Below are positions 25,602-35,127 of a DNA stretch of 64,000 nucleotides, piece by piece (the stretch's first letter is position 1; every line of letters starts with the position of its first letter). Source of the DNA: Posidoniimonas corsicana (GTDB lineage: Bacteria > Planctomycetota > Planctomycetia > Pirellulales > Lacipirellulaceae). The stretch is from assembly GCF_007859765.1 (NCBI RefSeq), contig NZ_SIHJ01000002.1:775615-839614 (forward strand), in the 5' to 3' direction. Under the pieces are notes generated by a model, which was not told the origin of the DNA, searched no databases, and saw only the letters and a program-made list of their open reading frames with translations. Both the position numbers and the translations under genes were made by a program.

Positions 25602-25910
25602 CTACTTCTTCTTCCGACGCACCTTCTTCTTGGCGGTCTTTTTCTTGGCCGTCTTCTTCTTGGCGGCCTTCTTCTTGGCGGCCTTCTTCTTCGTCTTCTT
25701 CTTGGCGGCCTTCTTCTTGGCCGTCTTCTTCTTCGCTACCTTCTTCTTCTTGGCCGTCTTCTTCTTGGCGGCCTTCTTCTTCGTCTTCTTCTTGGCGGCC
25801 TTCTTCTTGGCCGTCTTCTTCTTCGCTACCTTCTTCTTGGCAGACTTCTTCTTAGCCGCCTTCTTCTTGGGCGCCGCCTTCTTACGGGCGACCTTCTTCT
25901 TCTTGGCCAC
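25602..25910 (-). CDS. histone H1-like lysine-repeat DNA-binding protein
   Basis: A 102-residue, extremely basic protein made almost only of Lys and Ala with some Thr and Val (AKKKKVARKKAAPKKK, then many KKKTAKKKAAKKK-type units). Such proteins resemble eukaryotic H1 tails, chlamydial HC1/HC2 and AlgP, and condense or organise DNA. The DNA contains a 68-bp perfect direct repeat with a 90-bp period, coding a 30-residue repeat. The start is GTG at 25910, set by GGAGGAG five bases upstream; the frame extends upstream but is not H1-like. Repeat number is likely unstable by slippage. Confidence 0.88.
   Translation of the reverse strand: MAKKKKVARKKAAPKKKAAKKKSAKKKVAKKKTAKKKAAKKKTKKKAAKKKTAKKKKVAKKKTAKKKAAKKKTKKKAAKKKAAKKKTAKKKTAKKKVRRKKK
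25681..25838. repeat. tandem 90-bp-period direct repeat in the H1-like gene
   Basis: Bases 25681-25748 are identical to 25771-25838 (68 of 68), and the sequence before each copy is also similar. The period of 90 keeps frame and adds 30 residues per copy. Confidence 0.9.
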
Positions 25911-25915
25911 AACAA

Positions 25916-25922
25916 CTCCTCC
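25916..25922 (-). promoter_or_regulatory. Shine-Dalgarno GGAGGAG deciding a GTG start
   Basis: GGAGGAG on the minus strand, five bases before the GTG at 25910. It decides between this start and longer upstream options. Confidence 0.8.
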
Positions 25923-26653
25923 ATAAAAGAGACTGAACGGCCCGCCGCCCGCTGCGCAAGTACTAGCGCGGACGACGGTCGTCCGTAACAAAGGGGTCGG
26001 CCTTCCAGGTCGACCCGCCGGTGTCTGCCAAGCCGCCCATTAGCAGTCGACGCAAACGTCGTTTACTTGTGGGCAACTATCCTTGACAAACATCGGCATT
26101 GCATCTGTCGGTAGTTGTACGAATTAGCGCCTACAGTGCAACACGTTTTGATTAAAAAAACGCCCCGCGCAACGCTGCGCAACCAACGTGCGCCGCGCGT
26201 TGCGCGCGGCGGCAACACCACTGCAACGCGACGCGCGCATCGCGAGCGCTAACCAAGACGACGTGTCGCTGCTGATCACGACACCCATGGTCACAAGTCC
26301 GCGCAGCAACGCCCGCTCAAGGTTGCGCGGCGTGTGCGCAACGCGCGAACACATAAAAAGCACTGGAAAAACAGGGCTTCGGTGCGTCACCTACCGCGCG
26401 GCGCACTACGCACTGCGTTGCTAATGCGCGGCCGATTGGTCCGCCTTAGAGCTTTGCTCGTTCAGCAAAGAATGGCGTCGCCGCCATTGTTAAGAGCGTC
26501 GCAGCGCGTCGTTTGGCCAGCGGGCTTGGACACGCAACGCAACGCTACTTGAGCACAAAAAAATTTTGCACTTTTTTTGTTAAGCGTGCCGACGAACCGG
26601 ACGAAACGCTCCGGAAACATCGCGCAACGTTACGCGCGACAACCAACGCGCGC
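25923..26653. other. gene-free stretch rich in GCAAC/GTTGC words
   Basis: About 730 bases with no convincing gene between the H1-like gene and the S2P protease gene, both leftward. From about 26160 to 26650 the words GCAAC or GTTGC, usually in GCGCAACG-like context, occur about a dozen times. Two A/T tracts (around 26150 and 26557-26581, for example AAAAAAATTTTGCAC) interrupt it. It lies upstream of the H1-like gene and should contain its promoter. A TTGACA at 26083 on the plus strand has no -10 partner. Confidence 0.6.
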
Positions 26654-27385
26654 TCACCAACCTCTGCCGCGCGACTGCTGATACGCCTGAAGCATCTGGT
26701 AGTTGCTGTAGGCGAGCACGCCGAACATCAACACCGTCCACAGGCCTCCCCCCAACGACAAGAAGTACAACGCGATGCCCGCAGCGCACCCCAACGACAG
26801 CCACAAGGATGCGATCACGCCGCGGTGCGCCGGCAGACACATGGTGAGCAGCTCCCGCGACACACGCCCCCCATCCAGCGGGTAGATGGGCGCCAGGTTG
26901 AGCACACCCCACATGATGTTAATCCAGAACAGGTCCCGCAGCAGCTCGTTCATGAACACGCTGTCGACGGGCGCAACCGCCACAATCGGAAAAGGCACAA
27001 ACCGCATGGCTATCGGCACGCCCGTAGCGACGAGCGCCGCGGCCAACAGCGCCGCAAAGGCAAACCCTGCGAACGGGCCCGCCAGGGAGATCAGCACCTG
27101 CCGCCAAGGCGTGTCACGCACGCCCTCGCTGATGGCCAGCCCACCCATCCCGTACAGCACAATCCGCGACCGCCCACCGTAGTGACGCTGCAGCAGTGCG
27201 TGCCCAAGCTCGTGCACCAGGATCGACACGAACACGGCCGTCACCCAGATCGCCACGGAGCGTGGCTCGGGGTTGCTGCCCAGCAGCAGGCAGACGATCC
27301 AGAAGAACGGGTGCACGCGCACCGGGAAGCCTAGCAGGCGGAAATGCAGGTCGGCGGGCGTGGGGCTCGGTTCGGAGAGGATCAT
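26654..27385 (-). CDS. site-2 protease-type membrane metalloprotease (M50)
   Basis: A 243-residue polytopic protein. The zinc motif HExxH is in ILVHELGHALLQRHYGG, and the second ligand segment is NLAPIYPLDGGRVSREL, the canonical NPxPxLDGG-like motif of S2P proteases. Hydrophobic segments lie around residues 22-37, 45-62, 94-120, 150-170, 185-210 and 212-230. It is compact, with no PDZ or CBS domains. Intramembrane proteolysis of a regulator or remnant peptide is the expected role. It is the last gene of a leftward run that includes lpxB and an MFS protein. Confidence 0.88.
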   Translation of the reverse strand: MILSEPSPTPADLHFRLLGFPVRVHPFFWIVCLLLGSNPEPRSVAIWVTAVFVSILVHELGHALLQRHYGGRSRIVLYGMGGLAISEGVRDTPWRQVLISLAGPFAGFAFAALLAAALVATGVPIAMRFVPFPIVAVAPVDSVFMNELLRDLFWINIMWGVLNLAPIYPLDGGRVSRELLTMCLPAHRGVIASLWLSLGCAAGIALYFLSLGGGLWTVLMFGVLAYSNYQMLQAYQQSRGRGW

Positions 27386-27522
27386 GCGGCGGACTCTCTT
27401 GAGCCTGAAACGGAGGACTAAGGCAGCCCGACAAACGGGGACACCGAGTCCGACAACGGGAAGACTGTTCTCGTAGTTCGGCTGTCCGATCTGACAACAA
27501 TAAACGATGCGGCGCCGCGTGC

Positions 27523-28734
27523 TTAGGCCGCGTCGCTAACCGCGGCTGGCGCCGCCGGTTCGAGCGTGTCGATCAGGTACTCCGAAGCGCGGACCGAAGC
27601 GCCGCCCTGCCCGATGCGCTCCTTGAGCTCCGCCATCCGCGCGACCAGTTCCTCGCGGGCGGCCTCGTCGGTTAGCCATCCGGCGGCGTGCCCGGCGAGC
27701 GCGTCGGACGGGTCCTCGCAGGTCAGGTACTCCGGCATCAACACGTGCGCGTCGCGCGGGTCGTGCGGGTCGAACACGCCTACCTCCTCGGGGAACAGCT
27801 CCTCGGCGGTCAGCAGGTTGACCAGTGTGATGTAGCGGACCCGGCGGAAGAACTTCTGCACGAAGAAGGCCAACGGCGAGACGCTGTACACAATGGCGGT
27901 CGGCTTGGTGTGGAACAGCAGCTCCAGCGACACCGACCCCGACACCGCCAGGCAGCAGGTCGCGGCGCGGATCAGTTCGGGCGTCCGCCCCACGTGCACG
28001 TCGGCCTCAACGCCCGACTTGGCGAGCTCGGTCTCGACCAGTGCGCGCTGCGACTCCTTGAACACCGCGATGGCGAACCGCACGCCAGGCGAGCGCGCGC
28101 GGATCTTCTCCGCCGCCTTGAGCTGCCACACCAGGTTCGAACGCACCTCCTGAGTGCGCGAACCCGGCAGGATGGTCACCAGCGGGCCGTTGGCCTGGTG
28201 TGATGCAACGAACTGCTCGTCGAGATGCTGGGCACGCAACTCGTCGAAGTACGGGTGGCCAAGGTAGGTCGCGTTGCAGCCCCGGTCGCGGTACCACTGC
28301 TCCTCAAATGGCAGCTTCACCAGCACGTGGTCCACGTTGCGGCGCATCTTTTTCACACGCCAGCCAGCCCACCCCCACAACTGGGGGGCGCCGTAGTAGT
28401 AAACAGGGATGCCGTGCGCCTTGGCCTTCTTGGCGATGTGCCAGTTGAAACCCGGGTAGTCGATCAGCACCACCGCGTCGGGCCGGTGCTCCGCGAAGTA
28501 GCGATCGGCGCGTTGGACTAGCGCGCGGAACTTGTGGTAGTTGAGGATCACCTGCAGGAACCACATCACGGCGAACTGCGTGAGGTCGGTGTGCAAGTCG
28601 CAGCCCGCCTGCTCCATCTTGGGCCCGCCGTAGCCGACCATCCGCCAGTCGGGGCGGCGGCGTTTGAGCTCGCGGATCAGGTTGGCGCCGTGCAGGTCGC
28701 CCGAGGGCTCGCCGACGGAGAAGAAGATGTTCAT
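27523..28734 (-). CDS. lpxB: lipid-A-disaccharide synthase
   Basis: A 403-residue GT19 glycosyltransferase that joins UDP-2,3-diacylglucosamine and lipid X to lipid A disaccharide phosphate at the inner membrane surface. Signature segments: FFSVGEPSGDLHGANLIREL at the N-terminus, LIDYPGFNWHIAKKAKAHGI, YYGAPQLWGWAGWRVKKM, YLGHPYFDEL, LPGSRTQEVRSN and VSGSVSLELL. Length is normal for the family. Its presence implies a lipid-A-type outer membrane, in agreement with a diderm planctomycete. It lies 159 bases downstream of the MFS gene; the gap carries a CCACCAACC repeat. Confidence 0.93.
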   Translation of the reverse strand: MNIFFSVGEPSGDLHGANLIRELKRRRPDWRMVGYGGPKMEQAGCDLHTDLTQFAVMWFLQVILNYHKFRALVQRADRYFAEHRPDAVVLIDYPGFNWHIAKKAKAHGIPVYYYGAPQLWGWAGWRVKKMRRNVDHVLVKLPFEEQWYRDRGCNATYLGHPYFDELRAQHLDEQFVASHQANGPLVTILPGSRTQEVRSNLVWQLKAAEKIRARSPGVRFAIAVFKESQRALVETELAKSGVEADVHVGRTPELIRAATCCLAVSGSVSLELLFHTKPTAIVYSVSPLAFFVQKFFRRVRYITLVNLLTAEELFPEEVGVFDPHDPRDAHVLMPEYLTCEDPSDALAGHAAGWLTDEAAREELVARMAELKERIGQGGASVRASEYLIDTLEPAAPAAVSDAA

Positions 28735-28870
28735 GCGCGCCGCGACACGGTTGCCGGGTAGGTGGTGGGCTGGGCAAGCTAGATCGGGCGGGGAGTATCC
28801 CAGAAACCAAGCAGCGGCGGAACGGCAGTTTGGACACGGCTAGTTGGCTGGAAGGGCCGCTAGCAGGCGC

Positions 28871-28893
28871 ACCACCAACCACCAACCACCAAC
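28871..28893. repeat. CCACCAACC-type repeat
   Basis: ACCACCAACC followed by ACCAACCACC directly abuts the MFS stop codon. The minus strand, which is the coding direction here, carries alternating GGT and GGTT units. Confidence 0.65.
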
Positions 28894-30246
28894 CTACCCA
28901 TGCCGCGGCTCGGGCAGCCGGAGCGTCTGGACGAACGCCAGCAGCAGCACCGCCAGCCCGCCAACGAACACCGGCGTCGCGCCGATGCGGCCCACCAGGT
29001 AGCCGACCAGCGGCGAGCCAACGATCACCGGCACGGCGATGCACATGCCGATCGCCGCCACGTACTGCGGGTGGTCGTCGTCGGGCGCGGCTTCGAGCGT
29101 GTAGTTCATCAGCAGCTTGATGGTGACCGGCATGAACCCGAGCGGCACGAACACCAGGAAGAAGTAGTCGCGGGACATCTCGTCCGACGCCTGCGCGAGC
29201 AGCACGGCCAGCAGCGGGCCGGTCGCCAAACCGAGCGTCGACCACCGCAGCGCCGCGCGGTTGCCCATCCAGTCGGCCAGCGGCCCGGCGATCAGGCTGA
29301 ACAGCGCGGTGGCGGCGTTCTGGATGCAGACCCACAGCATGATCTTGCCGAGGTAGTTCAGCACGGTCGCGCCCTCCGGCCGCGGGTAGAGCGACTGGTA
29401 GTGCGGGAACAGCATGAAGTTGAAGCAGACCAGCGCCGAGAGGATTGCCACCGGGCGGGCCCGCGGGTCGTCGCGTACGACGCGCCACGCGTCGACAAAC
29501 TTCTGCGCGGGCCTGGTGGGGGGCTCGGTCAGCCGGTCGGGCTCCTCGCGGGTGAACAGCAGCATGCAGCCCGATGCGAGGAACGCCACGGCCGTTACGC
29601 CGAACACCCAACCGAACCCGCCGTCGGGCATTGCCAGCCAGCCCGGCAGCAGGAGCCACGCGCTGGCCACCGCCAGCGGCGCGCCGACCACCACCGCGGC
29701 CGTGTACAGCCGGCCCCGCAGGTCGGCGCGGATCAGCTTGCCGTGCAGCGCGTGCATGCCCAGCTGGTTGATCCCGGTTAGGCAGAAGAACCACCCGTAG
29801 ACCGCCAGGAACAGCCACGGCATCCAGGCCGCGACGCCGTCGCCGCTGCGCCACACGCCGGAGAACCACAGTCCTGACAGGAGCGCGAAGGGCGCCGCCA
29901 TCAGCAGCGACGACCGCGCCACCATCCGCTTCTTGAACGGCGAGAGCTTCAAGGGCTGCGCGTAGAGCAGCGGCGGGATGCTGAACCCCAGCCGGTTGAG
30001 CACCGGCAGCAGGCCGATCATCACCGACGAGCCGCCGATCATGCTGAGGAACATCGGCATCACGATGCTCTCGGTCTTGAAGATCCAGCCGATCCGCAGC
30101 AGCACCTGGTGCAGCATCAGCCAGACGAAGTTCCGCGACTCGTACAGCTCGCGGTGCGACAGCTCGCTGAACTCCTCGTCCCCCGGCTCGTCGAACGGCT
30201 CGTACGGCTGCTCGTTGATCGGGAGTTCGTCGGCCAGGCGGGACAT
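28894..30246 (-). CDS. MFS-type transporter
   Basis: A 450-residue membrane protein with about twelve hydrophobic segments and an acidic N-terminal tail of about 35 residues (MSRLADELPINEQPYEPFDE). A Gly-rich loop and the segment SPFKKRMVARSSLLMAAPFA resemble loop 2-3 of major facilitator proteins. The substrate is unknown. The start at 30246 was chosen because the longer frame upstream is Arg/Gly-rich and overlaps the CYTH gene. It lies between the CYTH gene (59-base gap) and lpxB. Confidence 0.8.
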   Translation of the reverse strand: MSRLADELPINEQPYEPFDEPGDEEFSELSHRELYESRNFVWLMLHQVLLRIGWIFKTESIVMPMFLSMIGGSSVMIGLLPVLNRLGFSIPPLLYAQPLKLSPFKKRMVARSSLLMAAPFALLSGLWFSGVWRSGDGVAAWMPWLFLAVYGWFFCLTGINQLGMHALHGKLIRADLRGRLYTAAVVVGAPLAVASAWLLLPGWLAMPDGGFGWVFGVTAVAFLASGCMLLFTREEPDRLTEPPTRPAQKFVDAWRVVRDDPRARPVAILSALVCFNFMLFPHYQSLYPRPEGATVLNYLGKIMLWVCIQNAATALFSLIAGPLADWMGNRAALRWSTLGLATGPLLAVLLAQASDEMSRDYFFLVFVPLGFMPVTIKLLMNYTLEAAPDDDHPQYVAAIGMCIAVPVIVGSPLVGYLVGRIGATPVFVGGLAVLLLAFVQTLRLPEPRHG

Positions 30247-30305
30247 GCAGCGGCGGCGTTGGGGGCGGGGGGATCGATCGGTGGGGATGCGGACGCGCGG
30301 CCGGG

Positions 30306-30854
30306 CTACCGGTCGCGGCTCTCCAGCAGCATCCGCAGGTAGCTGCGGGGCTCCAGGTCGCTCAGACCCAGCGCGGCGGCCAGGCCCTGCACCGCCTGCT
30401 GGGCGGACGTGGGGTCGCCCAGTTCGGCGATCGCCTCGACCTCGACAAACGTGCCGACCCCCTCGACCTTGTCGAGCGTCACCTCTAGTTGTAGGCCGCT
30501 GTGCGTCAGGTGGTAAGCTTCGCGGTGCTTGCAAACCTCGGCGACCGCCGTGAAGCCGAGCAGCTCCAGCAGCTGCCGCTGCGGCTGGCCGGACTCGGCA
30601 AGCGGGAACTCCAGCTCGGGCCGCGTCTTGACGGTTTGATCGAGCTTGGCCCCCTTGTAGGTCACCACTGCCTGGTCGCCGGTTCGCCTGATCCGCAGCG
30701 CCTCGCCGGTCTGGGCGAAGTCCCGCGACGGGTGACGGAAGTACGTATCGCGTTGCTCAACCACGCCGGACGGCGACCCGCCCAGTTCGGCGATCCGCGT
30801 CCGCACGGCGTCGAGGTCGGCCACGCGGAACTTCTGTTCGACTTCGAGCTTCAT
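30306..30854 (-). CDS. CYTH-domain phosphatase/cyclase-like protein (CyaB type)
   Basis: A 182-residue CYTH-fold protein. The N-terminal ExExK signature is KLEVEQKFRV. Basic and acidic tunnel residues follow (ALRIRRTGDQAVVTYKG, RPELEFPL, LEVTLDKVEGVGTFVEVEAI), and YLRMLLE near the end is family-typical. Members are thiamine triphosphatases, tripolyphosphatases or class IV adenylyl cyclases; the activity cannot be chosen from sequence. The start at 30854 begins with the signature. Confidence 0.85.
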   Translation of the reverse strand: MKLEVEQKFRVADLDAVRTRIAELGGSPSGVVEQRDTYFRHPSRDFAQTGEALRIRRTGDQAVVTYKGAKLDQTVKTRPELEFPLAESGQPQRQLLELLGFTAVAEVCKHREAYHLTHSGLQLEVTLDKVEGVGTFVEVEAIAELGDPTSAQQAVQGLAAALGLSDLEPRSYLRMLLESRDR

Positions 30855-30974
30855 CTTCGTGGGACTGCAGGAGTCGTCTTGGGATGTGCGATGGGGCGCC
30901 TCAACGCAGCAGGTCTCACGGCGCAACCCTGAACCGGCGTCGGCGAGGCCTCCTACAGCAGAACGGTTGCCGGG

Positions 30975-32393
30975 CTACCGCAGGTACGTTGGTCCGCTGA
31001 CCTCGACACTCCCGGCCTTGGCCTTCGCCTCAACGCCCTCGGCGTCGAGCGCCCACAGCGGGCTGATCTCGACCTGCGCGTCGGCGGGCAGGTCAACGCC
31101 CGCCGCGGCCAGCCAGCCGCGGTGCTGCGCCATCATGAATCGCTGCACGTACTCCTCGGTGTCCTTCGGGGCGCCCGGGGCGTTCTTCAGGGGGGCGAAC
31201 ACCTCGGCCTCGGCGTACTCTACGACGATTGGGTTGGCCGCCTTGGGGAGCAGGTCGAAGATGAACTTCTCGAACTTCAGCGCGTTGTTCTCGCTCGGCT
31301 CGACCAGGGCGCCCGACTCGTCCACATGCGGCACCTTCTTGTTGGCGATATGGAACGGCAGCGAGTCCTTCATGCCGAGCATCCGCTCTAGGAACGCGAC
31401 GCCGAACACGTGCACCGCGATGCTGCCCGCCCAGAACCGCAGGCCGCCGTCGGCGTCCCGCTGCTCGGCGACATCGTCGGGCATGTCGCTGTACTCGATG
31501 ATGGTCATGGCGTCGTCGATCATCGCGAAGTTGCCCAGCTTCTCGCCGGGCGTCTCCTTGGCGACCGCCATGCTGGTCAGCTCCGACTCGGCCAGCAGGT
31601 GGTAGCCGATAAACTCGGCGTCGCCGATCGGCACGATCGGGTTGTCCACCTGCAGGTAGAACAGGTGCTTCACGCCGCGGCGGTTCATGTGGTCAATCGC
31701 GCCGCTCTTGGCGAGCGCAGACACCGTGCCGCCGTGCCCATCCGGGCTGAGGAACAGCGCGTCCTTCTCCGCCATCAGCAGCTTGCCGGTCGCCTTGTCG
31801 ACGGCCGGCATCGTGCCTTGGCAGAACACCACGAGGTCGTCCTCGGCGAGGCCGAAGTTGTCGTTCGCCTTGAGGAACGCGAGCTGCTCGTCGTGCGTGA
31901 CCGGGCTGGTCATCAGGTAGACGGGAAGGCTCTTGCCGTGGCGGTTGGCCAAAGCGATGGCCTTCTCCAGGTGGATCTGCAGCAGCGTCGCGTCGGACAC
32001 CGGGCCGATCGGGTACATGCCCTTGGGGTGGTCGAACCCGAGCCGGCTCCCCTGCCCTCCGGCGACCAGCAGCACGCCCACCTCGCCGGCGTCCAGCGCC
32101 TGGCGGCCCCGCGCGCGGGCCTGCTCGGGTGTGACGCCGAGCCCCCCCGCCTGGCCCTGCTGGCGGTCCGCCAGCCGCATCGCCGGGGGCGGGTCCGCGG
32201 ACTGAGCCAGCGCGTGCCAGTCGGGCTGCTCGGCGTCGCCGCTGTGGAGCTGGGCGATCAGCCCCGGGTCGATCTCTTCTAGCTGCAGGGCCAGCTGCTG
32301 GCGTCCGGCCTCGGGCAGCTCGTCCCAGAACTGCAGGACGTGTTGCTGGTTGAACGGGGCGAGCTTCGCCTTCAGGGATTCGAGGTCTGCCAT
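30975..32393 (-). CDS. UDPGP-type nucleotidyltransferase (UDP-sugar pyrophosphorylase)
   Basis: A 472-residue protein of the UTP-glucose-1-phosphate/UDP-N-acetylhexosamine uridylyltransferase family (UDPGP type 1, UAP1-like). The nucleotide motif is [20 protein letters not shown]. Also visible are [53 protein letters not shown] and [13 protein letters not shown]. It probably makes UDP-GlcNAc or UDP-Glc from UTP and the sugar phosphate, feeding lipid A or envelope glycans; lpxB lies downstream on the same strand. ATG at 32393 begins the family N-terminus ([11 protein letters not shown]). The gene is divergent from metK. Confidence 0.88.
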   Translation of the reverse strand: MADLESLKAKLAPFNQQHVLQFWDELPEAGRQQLALQLEEIDPGLIAQLHSGDAEQPDWHALAQSADPPPAMRLADRQQGQAGGLGVTPEQARARGRQALDAGEVGVLLVAGGQGSRLGFDHPKGMYPIGPVSDATLLQIHLEKAIALANRHGKSLPVYLMTSPVTHDEQLAFLKANDNFGLAEDDLVVFCQGTMPAVDKATGKLLMAEKDALFLSPDGHGGTVSALAKSGAIDHMNRRGVKHLFYLQVDNPIVPIGDAEFIGYHLLAESELTSMAVAKETPGEKLGNFAMIDDAMTIIEYSDMPDDVAEQRDADGGLRFWAGSIAVHVFGVAFLERMLGMKDSLPFHIANKKVPHVDESGALVEPSENNALKFEKFIFDLLPKAANPIVVEYAEAEVFAPLKNAPGAPKDTEEYVQRFMMAQHRGWLAAAGVDLPADAQVEISPLWALDAEGVEAKAKAGSVEVSGPTYLR

Positions 32394-32549
32394 GGCGGAA
32401 CGGGCGTCTTGGTTGCGGGCCGGTCGGGTGGAAGAAAGGCCAGGAGGGCGGGTAGCGCCCCAGCATACCAGCCCGCGGCCGGCCCGCTCACCCCGGTGGC
32501 GGGCGGCGCCGCCAGGCCGCCAGACCCGCTCCGGACGGGTCCCCGGGCA

Positions 32550-32578
32550 TTGAAGGGGCAAACTCAGGTTTTTATACT
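32550..32578 (+). promoter_or_regulatory. sigma-70-type promoter of metK
   Basis: TTGAAG (32550-32555), a 17-base spacer and TATACT (32573-32578). Each hexamer is close to consensus and the spacing is ideal. It leaves a leader of about 60 bases before the GTG start. Confidence 0.75.
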
Positions 32579-32645
32579 CCTGGATTGCAAGCCTCCCATT
32601 CAATCCCAGGGGGCAACCCGCGGCACGATCCTCAGGAGACTTCTC

Positions 32646-33869
<1,224 letters not shown>

Positions 33870-33896
33870 ACGATAAGTGCGAACCACCAAGGCACA

Positions 33897-33935
33897 AAGG
33901 GCACGAAGCCTCAGGTTTCGTGCCCTTCCTTTTTG
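33897..33935 (+). terminator. Rho-independent terminator of metK
   Basis: An AAGGGCACGAA stem pairs with TTCGTGCCCTT over an 8-10 base loop, followed by CCTTTTTG. It starts 27 bases after the metK stop. Confidence 0.9.
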
Positions 33936-33951
33936 ACCAACCGAATGGAGT

Positions 33952-34035
33952 GGGAACACTCTTGTCAGAGCAAATCACCGCCCAACGTGTCGACGGCAAG
34001 CGAGTTGGTGGTGATTAGCGCCTACTAGTGTTCCC
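33952..34035. promoter_or_regulatory. nested hairpin upstream of ispF
   Basis: The outer arms GGGAACACT (33952-33960) and AGTGTTCCC (34027-34035) are a perfect 9-bp inverted repeat. Inside them AATCACCGCCCAAC and GTTGGTGGTGATT form a second, slightly imperfect stem. The 84-base structure ends 27 bases before the ispF ATG. It could be a 5-prime leader structure or a small repeat element; no known riboswitch is recognised. Confidence 0.5.
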
Positions 34036-34062
34036 CTAACCTGCCTATCAAGCGGTATCAGC

Positions 34063-34560
34063 ATGAGCAGTCTAAGGATTGGACTAGGTGAAGACACCCA
34101 CCGCCTGGAGCCCGGCGGGCCACTGCGGCTGGGCGGGATCGACGTGCCGCACGACCGCCAGGCGGTTGGCCACAGCGACGCCGACGTGCTGCTGCACGCG
34201 GTGACCGACGCGTTGTTGGGCGCCGCCGGCCTGCCGGACATCGGGGAGCTGTTCCCCAATACCGACGAGGCCAACCGCGGCCGCGACTCGAAAGACTTCC
34301 TCCGCGAGGCCTACCGCCGCGTTCAGGAGGCCGGTTACCAGCTGGTGAACCTGGACTGCGTCATCGCCGCCCAGCGGCCCAAGCTGTTCCCCTACAAGGA
34401 CGGAATGCGGCACGCCATCGCCGGCGTGCTGGGCGTGTCCGTCGGGCAGATCGGCATCAAGGCCAAGACCGGCGAGTCCGTCGGACCGGTCGGCAGAGAA
34501 GAAGCGATCGAAGCCCGCTGCGTGGCATTGGTGAGCGCCAAGGCAGCAGGCAGGGAGTAG
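34063..34560 (+). CDS. ispF: 2-C-methyl-D-erythritol 2,4-cyclodiphosphate synthase
   Basis: A 165-residue enzyme of the MEP isoprenoid pathway. Zinc ligands are visible as GEDTHRL (Asp11, His13) and HSDADVLLHAVTDALLGAAG (His45), followed by DIGELFPNTD and KAKTGESVGPVGREEAIEA. Length and motif order are those of stand-alone IspF. It is preceded by a nested hairpin. The likely trimer is cytosolic. Confidence 0.94.
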   Translation: MSSLRIGLGEDTHRLEPGGPLRLGGIDVPHDRQAVGHSDADVLLHAVTDALLGAAGLPDIGELFPNTDEANRGRDSKDFLREAYRRVQEAGYQLVNLDCVIAAQRPKLFPYKDGMRHAIAGVLGVSVGQIGIKAKTGESVGPVGREEAIEARCVALVSAKAAGRE

Positions 34561-34634
34561 GGAAGGGAGCGTCGCGGCTCCGCCGCGCGTAGTGGCGCCC
34601 AAGGGTACGGTTGCCATGGCCTTTGGCCAAACCT

Positions 34635-34967
34635 CTACTCGAAGTCGAACCGCATCCCGCCCGAGATCTTCGCCACGACGTTGTACAGGAACGCCATCAG
34701 CAGCCCACCGATAAACCCGCCGACGCCGTACATCAGCAGCATTATGATCGCCATACCGATCCCCAAGCCAATCTGAGTAGCGTCACCACTCACTACCGAC
34801 GCCAGGATGAAGAAGGGGACAACAACAAGCCCCAAGAGCAGATACAACGCCCCCAGCACCTTGCCGGCCTGCAGCGGGTCGATGTGCTTGAGCGTCATAG
34901 TCGCACGACCGGGCGTCTGGTAGCCGCCGCCGTCGGTGATCGGCGACTCGAACGGGTTGCTGCTCAT
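34635..34967 (-). CDS. small membrane protein, DUF3566-like
   Basis: A 110-residue protein with a hydrophilic N-terminal NPFESP segment, a conserved-looking amphipathic stretch (LKHIDPLQAGKVLGALYLLL) and two hydrophobic helices at about residues 36-58 and 66-98, ending in VVAKISGGMRFDFE. Proteins of this shape, with NPYxSP-type starts and a closing IxGGxxxE, are common in planctomycetes. The function is unknown. ATG at 34967 has AGGAT upstream. It is transcribed away from cysS. Confidence 0.7.
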   Translation of the reverse strand: MSSNPFESPITDGGGYQTPGRATMTLKHIDPLQAGKVLGALYLLLGLVVVPFFILASVVSGDATQIGLGIGMAIIMLLMYGVGGFIGGLLMAFLYNVVAKISGGMRFDFE

Positions 34968-35127
34968 CGCGGTATCCTGCGTTGAAGTGCTAGCGGTAGA
35001 TCCGTCGGGCGGCGAGGAGGGCAAGCGACCTTCCCAAAATCGCCCTGATCGGAGTAACTTACCGGAATCGCCCAGCACCCCGAACAGCAGTTCCGGATCC
35101 CAACACCCGAAATCCGCCCCGCTACCC

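Noticed and set aside
25563..25988. Leu/Phe/Gly-rich rightward frames over the H1-like gene
   Set aside because: They are the complement of Lys-Ala codon repeats; the leftward GTG start has a perfect Shine-Dalgarno sequence.
26083..26088. Perfect TTGACA on the plus strand
   Set aside because: No -10-like hexamer at 16-18 bases and no rightward gene follows; probably chance.
26513..27334. 273-codon rightward frame
   Set aside because: Runs antisense to the M50 protease gene; His/Arg/Gln-rich and without motifs.
32579..32645. SAM riboswitch in the metK leader
   Set aside because: The leader is about 60 bases, with no recognisable SAM-I, SAM-II or SAH consensus helices.
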